Assembly (NCBI GenBank): GCA_018676385.1
Contig: JABHEX010000114.1
Span: 1 to 19,293, forward strand
Length of the DNA stretch: 19,293 nucleotides
Origin: Akkermansiaceae bacterium
GTDB lineage: Bacteria > Verrucomicrobiota > Verrucomicrobiia > Verrucomicrobiales > Akkermansiaceae
Direction: 5' to 3'
Below, one piece after another: positions 1 through 7,585 of this stretch. The notes beneath the pieces were generated by a model. The model ran no database searches and was not told the origin of the DNA. It worked only from the letters and a program-made list of their open reading frames with translations. The position numbers and the translations under genes were made by a program. Within the stretch, counting starts at the first letter, position 1. Each line of letters starts with the position of its first letter.

Positions 1-1629
1 ATTAACCTGAAGTGGCTATGGACAGTGAGTGGACTAGGTGCGCTGGTTATGGCCGCGTTTCTCGCACTCTACTTCGGTTTGTGGGGTGCTATTGCCGTTA
101 GTATAGGAAATCCTTGGCGAAAAAAACTTTCTAAAAATAATGATGATCCTAACGAGCGGGAGGGAATCCGAGAAAAGATTGCCAATAAACAAGCTGCCGC
201 TAAATCCGGGGCAAATTTTGGTAGCGCAGTTGGTGATTCATTTCGTTCACTTCGTTTTGCTTTCGTTAACGCCGCTGCTTGGGTGGGGATTGAGTGGTTG
301 CGCGGATGGCTGTTCACTGGATTTGGTTGGAATGGGCTCGGTGTAGCGTTTCATAACACCCCTGTTCTGGCTCAAGCGGCTGACCTTGTTGGGGTTACTG
401 GCTTAGCATTCATGCCGGTGTTGATGAGTGCTGTTTTGATCCAGACTGGGAGGAGATTGGGACAGGAGGCAATGACAGGTAAGCTCAAAGCTCGACTTGA
501 CTTCAGTGTGGCAGCACTGCTGCTGACGATGCATTTTTGTTATGGAGTTTGGCGTGCTCGCGATGTGAACTCATGGGATACACAGCGAGTGCGTGTGCTA
601 CTGGTTCAGGAAAACATCCCGCAAAACTTGAAATGGGACGAGAGTGAAGTGGTGCGGATTATGGATGGCTACCGTGAGGGCACAGAACTCGCCATCAAGG
701 CGCTGGATGATTCTAACAAAAAGTCTGTAGAGTCAGCGAATGAAGAGGTCGAGCTGAAACACCCTGATTTTGTGATTTGGCCTGAGAGTGCTTTGCCTAA
801 CCCACTGCTTTATGTTGAGGGTGAGGAAGGGTATTATTTTCACGGGAACATTGAACATTTGTTAGAAAACGAGATACGGCCGCTCGGTAATTTTACACTT
901 ATTGCTGGGATGAATGAATTTGAGGCCGAGCACGTTGATAAGATGATTAAATGGAAAGAAGGCGGGGGCCAATACAATAGCATCGTGGCCGTTAAACCAG
1001 GTCAGCCGCTCGCGCTAAGTGCCGAGACTTACCGGAAAATGCATCTCGTGATTTTTGGCGAATATATTCCGCTTAAGGACGATCTGCCGGTTCTTACAAA
1101 GCTTTTCAAATTCTCATCTGGAGCAGACTTTGCTGGTAACTTTAGCGCGGGGGAGTCAACTGAACCACTCACACTACCTACAGCCGAGGGTGACGTGCAA
1201 GTGATTCCCAATGTGTGTTTTGAAGATACTGTGGGTCGATTGACGAGACGGTTTGTCAGGCACGAGCCGCAAGTGATCGTCAACGTGACTAATGACGGAT
1301 GGTTTAAGGAAAGTGAAGCCGCGGCTCAGCACATGGCGAACGCGCGCTTCCGTGCTATTGAACTGCGTCGACCGATGATTCGTAGTGCCAACACTGGTGT
1401 CAGTGGCATCATTTCCGCCGCAGGATCGCTAGTTGATCCGGCCACAGGTGACCGCCAGATCGTTGAGGATGAGAATGGCAACCATTTCACACGAGGTAAT
1501 CTTTATGGTCATGCTTATGCGCCTGTTGATGGTCCTCTCACACTCTACGCGGTGGTAGGTGATTGGTTTGCCTGGTTGATGCTGGTATCGCTAGCTGTGG
1601 CGATTGTTAGGCAGCGTATCAGTGGGTAA
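1..1629 (+). CDS. lnt: Apolipoprotein N-acyltransferase, 5'-truncated by window edge
   Basis: Transfers an acyl chain from a phospholipid to the N-terminal cysteine of lipoproteins, the last step of lipoprotein maturation, in the inner membrane. The frame is open back to base 1 (reads INLKWLWTV before the GTG at 25), so the true start and first membrane helices lie upstream and the GTG is probably not the start. Numbered from that GTG, the nitrilase-like domain has the expected Glu-Lys-Cys triad: E254 in VIWPES, K338 in YRKMHLVIFGEY, C398 in PNVCFED, followed by VNVTNDGWF. WLRGWLFTGFGWN is the conserved membrane-domain motif. A final helix lies near residues 508-530. Unusual: a charged segment of about 40 residues (31-72) separates two membrane helices. 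It converges on lpxA with only 7 bp between stop codons. Confidence 0.93.
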   Translation: MNLKWLWTVSGLGALVMAAFLALYFGLWGAIAVSIGNPWRKKLSKNNDDPNEREGIREKIANKQAAAKSGANFGSAVGDSFRSLRFAFVNAAAWVGIEWLRGWLFTGFGWNGLGVAFHNTPVLAQAADLVGVTGLAFMPVLMSAVLIQTGRRLGQEAMTGKLKARLDFSVAALLLTMHFCYGVWRARDVNSWDTQRVRVLLVQENIPQNLKWDESEVVRIMDGYREGTELAIKALDDSNKKSVESANEEVELKHPDFVIWPESALPNPLLYVEGEEGYYFHGNIEHLLENEIRPLGNFTLIAGMNEFEAEHVDKMIKWKEGGGQYNSIVAVKPGQPLALSAETYRKMHLVIFGEYIPLKDDLPVLTKLFKFSSGADFAGNFSAGESTEPLTLPTAEGDVQVIPNVCFEDTVGRLTRRFVRHEPQVIVNVTNDGWFKESEAAAQHMANARFRAIELRRPMIRSANTGVSGIISAAGSLVDPATGDRQIVEDENGNHFTRGNLYGHAYAPVDGPLTLYAVVGDWFAWLMLVSLAVAIVRQRISG

Positions 1630-1636
1630 GTGATCT

Positions 1637-2410
1637 TTAGCGGATAACACCGCGCTCTGAGCCGCTGATAAATTCGATCAGGCGAGCAACATGCGTCTCC
1701 TCAGCGGAGTCTGATTCCTTGAGCTCAACCACGAGATCACCAAGGCTGTGATCCTTGTTGAGAAAGAGTTTTTTGTAGGCGTGTTTGATGGTGCGGCGTT
1801 CGTCTTTATCGAACCCCCTGCGCTGCAGCCCCACAAGATTTGGGCTTCTAACGGCCGCAGGGCTGCCATCGACAATCATGAAAGGAGGTACATCCTGAAC
1901 AATTTTTGTGCAGCCTCCCACCAACGAATGTTCTCCAATACGACAGAACTGGTGCGCGCCGGAGAGTCCAGAAATGATCGCGTAGTCTCCCACTTCACAA
2001 TGACCTCCCAGCGTTCCGTTGTTGGAGAGAATACAGTGGCTGCCAACTTGGCAGTCGTGCGCAACATGAGCATATGCTAAGAAATGGTTGTGATCACCAA
2101 TGCGGGTAGGGACTTCCTCAGTAGTTCCCCGATGAACTGTGGTGTTCTCGCGAAAGGTGTTGTGATTGCCAATGATTAATGCTGTTGGTTCACCGGCATA
2201 TTTGAGATCCTGGGTGACTTGACCGATGGCAGAGAACGGGAAAAATATGTTATTTTCACCAATGGTCGTGTGCCCTTCAATGACCACGTGTGACTTCAGC
2301 ATGCTACCATTACCGATCTTCACATTTGCGCCAATCACGCTATAGGCACCAATCTCTACACCGTCAGCAATCTCTGCAGCGGGGTCAATGATAGCGGTCG
2401 GATGAATCAT
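1637..2410 (-). CDS. lpxA: Acyl-ACP--UDP-N-acetylglucosamine O-acyltransferase
   Basis: Cytoplasmic enzyme of the first step of lipid A synthesis: adds a 3-hydroxyacyl chain from ACP to UDP-GlcNAc. The 257-residue length fits the family. The N-terminal two thirds show left-handed beta-helix hexapeptide repeats ([IVL]GxxxxI pattern: AEIADGVEIGAYSVIGANVK). The segment AYAHVAHDCQVGSHC carries the two His of the family motif; the second (about residue 118) corresponds to the E. coli catalytic His125. The C-terminal helical part starts after the last hexapeptide turn (RSPNLVGLQRRGF). The start is taken as the ATG at 2410; a TTG lies directly before it in frame (2413). No Shine-Dalgarno is seen. 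It follows lpxC-fabZ by 37 bp on the same strand, so the two are very likely co-transcribed. Confidence 0.95.
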   Translation of the reverse strand: MIHPTAIIDPAAEIADGVEIGAYSVIGANVKIGNGSMLKSHVVIEGHTTIGENNIFFPFSAIGQVTQDLKYAGEPTALIIGNHNTFRENTTVHRGTTEEVPTRIGDHNHFLAYAHVAHDCQVGSHCILSNNGTLGGHCEVGDYAIISGLSGAHQFCRIGEHSLVGGCTKIVQDVPPFMIVDGSPAAVRSPNLVGLQRRGFDKDERRTIKHAYKKLFLNKDHSLGDLVVELKESDSAEETHVARLIEFISGSERGVIR

Positions 2411-2447
2411 CAAGCTTGGGGGAGTCAGGGATCTCGGATGAAGCAGA

Positions 2448-3761
2448 TTAATTATCGATCAGGGCGAATTTCAACTCACCAGATGAGGCGATCTCACCGT
2501 TGACGATGCAGCGACAGACCGCAGAGCCAATATTGCGGCGAACTTTGAGGATTTCAGCTTCAATAAACAGGGTGTCGCCAGGAAGGACGGGGCGGCGCCA
2601 CTTCACCTTGTCCACACTCATAAAGTAACCGATTTTCCCTTGGTTCTCTGGCTTGCGTAAAAGCAGAATAGATGCCACTTGCGCCATCGCCTCCACCTGA
2701 AGCACTCCGGGCATCACGGGATGGCCTGGGAAGTGACCTTGGAAGAAGGGCTCATTGATGGTGACGTTTTTGACGCCGGTGCACTTGTTGTCGCCCTCAA
2801 AGTCGACCACTCGATCAAGCATGAGGAATGGATAGCGGTGCGGCAGAATTTGCATCACTTCGTTGATGTCTAACACGCCCTCGCCGTCGGGAATTTTTAG
2901 AGGAGGAACCATCGTCCGCATACGCATGTATTCCTCTTTGAGCGTAGCTGCCATCTGGGTGTTTGGGCCGTGGCCGGGGCGCACGCTAATCACGTGGCCC
3001 ATGATCCTTTTGCCTGAAAGCATTAGGTCGCCGATAATATCTAGCGCCTTGTGGCGGGCAAACTCATTCTCGTATCGCATCGGCTCCTTGCTCATCACTT
3101 CCTCGCCCCTAACAACTACGGCATTTTCCAAGCTGCCGCCTTTGATGAGCCCCTTGTCTAGGAGCGGTTTTACATCCTCGTAGTATACAAACGTCCTCGC
3201 GGGTGCGATTTCCTTTTCGTAGAGCTCAGGCGTGACTTCACTAGAAAAAAACTGGGTGAATCGACCATCTGGGCCGATGTTCGTGCAAGAGACACGAAAT
3301 TTTTTATCCGGCACGATCGTGACCAACGAACCGTTTTTTGTCTCCAGATGAATGGGCTCGCGGATCTCATAAACCTTACGTGGCTTGTCCTGTTGCTCAA
3401 GTCCGGCCTTCTTGATGAGTTCCACATACGGCTGGGACGAGCCGTCACCGATCGGTGGCTCGTTCGCATCCATCTCGATGATCGCGTTGTCCACGCCCAT
3501 ACCACACAGGGCTGAGAGGATATGCTCGACAGTATGCACCTTCACAGATCCCTCGGCGAGCGTCGTTGCGCGTTCGACGGTCTGCACCTTAGAGACATCG
3601 GCATCAATGAATGGTTGGTCATCTAGATCGACGCGGCGAAACTTGAATCCGTGCCCCGTAGGTGCGGGTTTCACGGTCAGGCTGACTTTTTCTCCAGTAT
3701 GTAGGGATGTTCCCTCCAGCGTGGCGGCGGAGGCGACGGTGTGTTCCATTTCGGCGGACAT
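2448..3761 (-). CDS. lpxC-fabZ: Bifunctional UDP-3-O-acyl-GlcNAc deacetylase / 3-hydroxyacyl-ACP dehydratase fusion
   Basis: One 437-residue chain with two enzymes. Residues 5-285 are LpxC, the zinc deacetylase committing to lipid A: HTVEH gives E79 and H80, RHKALDIIGDL gives H237 and D241 (zinc ligands are H80, H237, D241) and RPGHGPNT gives H264, matching E. coli H79/H238/D242 and H265. Residues 290-437 are FabZ, the hot-dog dehydratase of fatty acid synthesis: ILPHRYPFLMLDR, then GHFPGHPVMPG with catalytic H343 and E357 in VLQVEAMAQ. Such LpxC-FabZ fusions are known from Bacteroidetes and some PVC bacteria. The chosen ATG at 3761 lies directly after an in-frame TGA, so no longer start is possible. 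First gene of the lpxC-fabZ > lpxA operon, with the promoter expected in 3762-3900. Both active sites appear intact. Confidence 0.96.
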   Translation of the reverse strand: MSAEMEHTVASAATLEGTSLHTGEKVSLTVKPAPTGHGFKFRRVDLDDQPFIDADVSKVQTVERATTLAEGSVKVHTVEHILSALCGMGVDNAIIEMDANEPPIGDGSSQPYVELIKKAGLEQQDKPRKVYEIREPIHLETKNGSLVTIVPDKKFRVSCTNIGPDGRFTQFFSSEVTPELYEKEIAPARTFVYYEDVKPLLDKGLIKGGSLENAVVVRGEEVMSKEPMRYENEFARHKALDIIGDLMLSGKRIMGHVISVRPGHGPNTQMAATLKEEYMRMRTMVPPLKIPDGEGVLDINEVMQILPHRYPFLMLDRVVDFEGDNKCTGVKNVTINEPFFQGHFPGHPVMPGVLQVEAMAQVASILLLRKPENQGKIGYFMSVDKVKWRRPVLPGDTLFIEAEILKVRRNIGSAVCRCIVNGEIASSGELKFALIDN

Positions 3762-3930
3762 TCACACCATATAGGGCAGGGGAGTCGCGATGACAAGCCT
3801 TTGCCGAGCATCATCTTTTAATGGATTTGGAAGAAAGCCATAATTTTTCCAAGGATTTCTTTTATGGTGTGTCTCACTCAGTAAGACATGATATTATAAA
3901 ATTTCTGCACCGCAGACGATTAGCACCTTA
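3762..3930. other. Divergent intergenic region upstream of lpxC-fabZ
   Basis: This gap must hold the promoter of the lpxC-fabZ > lpxA operon (minus strand) and, if real, that of the small + strand ORF. It is A/T-rich around 3823-3905 (runs such as ATTTTTCC and TATTATAAAAT). No convincing -35/-10 pair, riboswitch or terminator could be picked out by eye. Confidence 0.35.
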
Positions 3931-4107
3931 GTGCGCCGCAGGGGAGAAGTGCTTCGCTTCACTCGTGGTGTGCAGGTTGCCGGGGCCAAGGAACTGGCTC
4001 TCGAACTCGACGTCACACCTGCCAACGAGGTGAAGCTCGGCAAGTCGCTGTTTATATTGTTAGTTTTCGGTATTGTTTCAGCCGTAGCTGGCCGCAAGGC
4101 GGAGTAG
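3931..4107 (+). CDS. Putative small single-helix membrane protein (unannotated short ORF)
   Basis: A 58-codon frame beginning with GTG at 3931 and ending in TAG at 4105. It is open further back to a TGA at 3889-3891 with no ATG, so the alternatives are an ATT at 3901 or a gene that has lost its start. The product has a basic and charged N-terminal half (RRRGEVLRFTRG, then AKELALELDVTPANEVKLGK) and one C-terminal hydrophobic helix (SLFILLVFGIVSAVAG), followed by RKAE, as in a tail-anchored or single-pass protein. Codon pattern looks coding: third positions G/C-rich in the soluble half and second positions T-rich in the helix. It is divergent from lpxC-fabZ. I recognise no family. It could also be the 3' remnant of a larger gene. 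Confidence 0.4.
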   Translation: MRRRGEVLRFTRGVQVAGAKELALELDVTPANEVKLGKSLFILLVFGIVSAVAGRKAE

Positions 4108-4117
4108 TCGCGACTCT

Positions 4118-4601
4118 TTAACTCAATAACCGCCGCGCTCGATCCGCCACGATTTCATCCCGCGAATGGCTGAGTTTGTTAAAAAACCGGTATTCATTTC
4201 TCAATAAATTCCGGAGGTTTTTCTGCCAGTCCTCTGCAGAGTCGTCCTCCGGTACCTCGGTAAACTTAAGAAATATATCCAGAATCTCACCTTGCACGCT
4301 CGGTTCTGAGATGCCGAGAATTTCTATTAGAAAAGGAAATGCTGGTTCAGCTGCCTGGTAAACATCTCCTGAGCACAGAGCGGTCCACACTTCATGGCTT
4401 GCCTTCATTGCGCGCGCCTGTTTTCGCGAAGCTAAGCTCTCTAGGAGCCGGGGTAAATTCTTTTTTGATGCAGGAGAAACGGTATAGCTCCCCCATGGAA
4501 CTTTCCGTAACTTCATCCAGAGTGAGTCGGGCATGGTTGATGATAGGCAGATCATGGCTTATGCTCCCATTGAAATCGGATTTGTTTAGGCTCCTGAACA
4601 A
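4118..4601 (-). pseudogene. HEAT-like repeat protein, split by a one-base frameshift
   Basis: Two overlapping minus-strand frames join into one sensible protein. The first (TTG at 4601) reads TLDEVTESSMGELYRFSCIKK; the second continues NLPRLLESLASRKQ, HEVWTALCSGDVYQAAEPAF and PFLIEILGI, ending at 4118 (DRARRLLS). This follows the pattern of small HEAT-like proteins in which W-x-EL-Y/H precedes LPxLLxxL, LWxxLCxxGxVYxAxxxAxPFLxxLL. The switch falls in a run of six T at 4461-4466 (A6 in the mRNA); removing one base restores a single frame of about 160 residues. No ATG/GTG start exists upstream before an in-frame stop, only the TTG. It could be a decayed gene, a sequencing or assembly indel, or less likely slippage. 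The 145-residue frame from 4555 alone has a nonsense-looking N-terminus. Cellular role unknown. Confidence 0.6.
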
Positions 4602-4701
4602 AGGCGTTACTTGCTTGATGAGATGATTGGGGTTAATTTTGTTGTGTCGTTACCATATTGAAACAAGTTTATCATAATAACGTATCAGCCAATAAATAAT
4701 C

Positions 4702-7581
4702 ATGCCTCGTTTATTCATAGCGTTACTGTTGGTCTCCTCTCTTTCAGCCGAGGTGGACTTTTCTCGCGATGTGCAGCCTATTTTGAACAAAAATTGTATC
4801 GCATGTCACGGTGGAGTGAAGGAGGCGAGTGAAGTATCGTTTATTTATCGTGATCAGGTATTAGGGAAAGGTGAGTCAGGAAAAATAGTGGTTATCCCCG
4901 GGGATCCAGACGGCTCAGAGATGATGGTACGAATTACCAGTGATGACCCAGAGCTTCTGATGCCGCAGCCTGAGCACGGCCCACGGCTCAGTGATGAGGA
5001 TGTCAAGACTCTGCGTAACTGGATCAAGGAAGGTGCCAAGTGGGGTGAACATTGGTCGTTTACTTCACCCAAAAAACACAAAGCCCCTAACGTGAAGGAC
5101 TCGACGTGGCCTGTCGGTAAGATTGATCATTTTATTTTAGCGAAACTAGAAAGTAACGGGCTTAAGCCATCAGCACCAGCAAGGCCTGCCGAGTGGCTGC
5201 GCCGGGCATCTCTGGATATAATTGGATTGCCACCCACTATTGCCGAGCTTGATGCTTTTGAGGTTGCAGCAAAAAATGACTATGCCCAAGCGATAGAAAA
5301 AGAAACAGATCGTCTACTCGCATCGCCCCACTTTGGCGAGCGCTGGGCATCGGTTTGGATGGACCTCGCTCGCTATGCTGATTCGGAAGGCCTTGGCAAC
5401 GACCGCAAGCGTGATGTCTGGAAATTCCGTGAGTGGCTCATCAATGCATTCAATCAAAATCTCCCTTATGATCAGTTTGTCATCGAACAGCTCGCCGGCG
5501 ATGCGATTCCAAATGCCACACTTGAACAAAAGATTGCGACGACATTCCACCGCCTGACTCAGGCTAATAGTGAGGGAGGCACTGACGATGAGGAGTTTCG
5601 CTTAATTGCCGCCATGGACCGGAACGTAACCACTTGGGAGGTTTTTCAAGGAATATCGATGAATTGCGTACAGTGCCACAGTCATCCATATGACCCTTTG
5701 AAGCACGAGGAATATTATAATAGCCTCAAGTTTTTTAATAACACCCGTGATTCGGATGCTACAGACAACTCGCCAGTGCTGCCTATTCCGCTTGATCCCA
5801 ATAAATACGCCGAAGCCAACAACCTGCTTAACAAAATTGACCAGCTTGAGCAGACTATCCATGACGCCTGGTTGGAGGTCGATAAGTCGTCAGTATGGCA
5901 CCCTGTTACCCAGCTTTCGGCGAGCTCTAATACCGCGCATTTGAGTATTGTTGAGAAAGATGGATTTGCAGAATTTAGGGCATCTGATAATGCCAAGATT
6001 AACTCAATCTATACGCTGACTGCTCAAGTTCCTGAGAAACTAAAAGAATTTACCGCGTTCCGGCTCACTTATCTTCCCAAAGATGAGGGTAAGGCGCTGA
6101 CCGATGCCGAGTGGGGAGCATCCCTCAATCATATACAAGTTGAAAAAATTGGAGTCGATGGGAAAGCGCAACTCGTTAAATTAATTGACGTGATTCCCGA
6201 TGAGGCGCATCCATTTTTCAATCCTAACAAATCGCTTCAAAAACGAGGCATGGGGTGGGGAACTTACTATAAGTTTTTCCGTCCGCGACACGCGACTTTT
6301 GTTCTAAGCGAGGTATTGCCGGTGGGTGAGGGAGAAAAAATCCGATTTACACTGCAGAATGGCGGCATGTATATGGCCTCTTTTGCTCTCGTGGCGAAGC
6401 GGGGACGCATATCACTCAGTGACGATTCCGCATGGGTTACAGGGCAGACAGACTCAAAATTTGTCAATGCACGTAGCGATCTGCAGCAGGCGCGTAAGCA
6501 GCTCAATACCATTCCTCACGTCAATACTCTCGTCATCGCTGAGCGCGATCCTGAGCACTCACGGGTCACGAACTTTTTTAATCGGGGGAACTGGCTAGAT
6601 AAAGGGCAGGTAATCCAGACCGCGTCCACGCCAAGTGTCTTTCCACCGATGCAAGCCAAAGCAGGCAAACCCAATCGACTTGATTTTGCCAGATGGATTG
6701 CTTCGCCAAAAAATCCTCTTACCGCTCGTGTGTTTGTAAATCGGCTTTGGTTAGAGGTTTTTGGCGTGGGGATCGTGCCAACGCCTGAAGACTTTGGTTC
6801 AGCTGGAGAAAAACCGACTCACCCCGAGCTTCTGGACACACTTGCGGTAGAGTTTGCTACTGAGATGAAGTGGGACATTAAAGCGATGCTCCGTAGATAT
6901 CTCACCAGCGCGGCCTACCGGCAGTCGAATAAAGTGTCGCCCAAGTTACACGAACTTGATGCCTCGAACAGACTACTGACCCGCGGCCCACGCCAGCGCC
7001 TTACAGGTGAAATGGCGCGTGACTCGGCACTACTTGCATCAGGCTTGCTCAGTAGAAAGATTCATGGGCCACCCACATTTCCACCGCTTCCGCCCGGTGT
7101 CTGGAGACCATTCGCTGGGCCAAAGTGGAAGACACCCGAGCCTGGTGATCCAGAGCGTTACCGTCGTGCGGTCTATACGTTTTGGAAACGCAGTATCCCA
7201 TACCCAACGTTTATCACATTTGATGCACCTACGCGTGAAATGTGTAGCAAGCGCCGAATGCCATCTAATACACCGATCCAGGCGCTCGCGGTCATGAATG
7301 ATCCTGCATTTCACGAGTGTGCACAGGTATTAGGCCAGCGTATGCTGATGTGTAAGGAGGAATCTGTGCATGCTAAAATCGCGCTCGGTTATCGCGCTAC
7401 AACATCACAGCGGATCACACCAGAAAGACTTACAGAGCTGCGTAAGCTATTCGATAAATTAGAGCAAAACTTTACGGATAATCCATTGCAGAGCAAAAAA
7501 CTTGCAGAGACCGCCGATGGCGCAGCCTATGCGGTGATCGCATCTGTTCTACTTAACCTAGATGAGGCCATTACCCGATAA
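4702..7581 (+). CDS. Secreted PSCyt1/DUF1549/DUF1553 (PSD1) cytochrome c-like protein
   Basis: A 959-residue exported protein of the planctomycete/verrucomicrobial cytochrome family. Sec signal peptide in residues 1-16 (RLFIALLLVSSLSA, then EVDF). PSCyt1 domain at about 22-105 with a haem-binding motif CIACH (C32, C35, H36). DUF1549 (PSCyt2) at about 120-335, beginning KIDHFILAKLESNGLKPS and ending with a second CxxCH, CVQCHSHPYDP (C322, C325, H326). A less conserved region follows (about 335-650). PSD1/DUF1553 spans about 655-950, with FARWIASPKNPLTARVFVNR, GEKPTHPELLD and TSAAYRQSN. Length is normal for the family. The exact reaction is not established; a role in periplasmic redox chemistry or polymer breakdown is inference. 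Forms an operon with the DUF1501 gene 3' of it. ATG start with an A/T-rich leader and no Shine-Dalgarno. Confidence 0.92.
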   Translation: MPRLFIALLLVSSLSAEVDFSRDVQPILNKNCIACHGGVKEASEVSFIYRDQVLGKGESGKIVVIPGDPDGSEMMVRITSDDPELLMPQPEHGPRLSDEDVKTLRNWIKEGAKWGEHWSFTSPKKHKAPNVKDSTWPVGKIDHFILAKLESNGLKPSAPARPAEWLRRASLDIIGLPPTIAELDAFEVAAKNDYAQAIEKETDRLLASPHFGERWASVWMDLARYADSEGLGNDRKRDVWKFREWLINAFNQNLPYDQFVIEQLAGDAIPNATLEQKIATTFHRLTQANSEGGTDDEEFRLIAAMDRNVTTWEVFQGISMNCVQCHSHPYDPLKHEEYYNSLKFFNNTRDSDATDNSPVLPIPLDPNKYAEANNLLNKIDQLEQTIHDAWLEVDKSSVWHPVTQLSASSNTAHLSIVEKDGFAEFRASDNAKINSIYTLTAQVPEKLKEFTAFRLTYLPKDEGKALTDAEWGASLNHIQVEKIGVDGKAQLVKLIDVIPDEAHPFFNPNKSLQKRGMGWGTYYKFFRPRHATFVLSEVLPVGEGEKIRFTLQNGGMYMASFALVAKRGRISLSDDSAWVTGQTDSKFVNARSDLQQARKQLNTIPHVNTLVIAERDPEHSRVTNFFNRGNWLDKGQVIQTASTPSVFPPMQAKAGKPNRLDFARWIASPKNPLTARVFVNRLWLEVFGVGIVPTPEDFGSAGEKPTHPELLDTLAVEFATEMKWDIKAMLRRYLTSAAYRQSNKVSPKLHELDASNRLLTRGPRQRLTGEMARDSALLASGLLSRKIHGPPTFPPLPPGVWRPFAGPKWKTPEPGDPERYRRAVYTFWKRSIPYPTFITFDAPTREMCSKRRMPSNTPIQALAVMNDPAFHECAQVLGQRMLMCKEESVHAKIALGYRATTSQRITPERLTELRKLFDKLEQNFTDNPLQSKKLAETADGAAYAVIASVLLNLDEAITR

Positions 7582-7585
7582 ATTG

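Noticed and set aside
3894..4097. 67-residue minus-strand ORF upstream of lpxC
   Set aside because: Ser/Thr/Arg-rich with no domain pattern; it is the antisense shadow of the better-looking + strand small ORF at 3931-4107.
4455..4475. Programmed -1 ribosomal frameshift in the HEAT-like gene
   Set aside because: The A-rich run resembles a slippery site, but joining the frames needs a +1 shift (or -2), and no stimulatory structure is evident.
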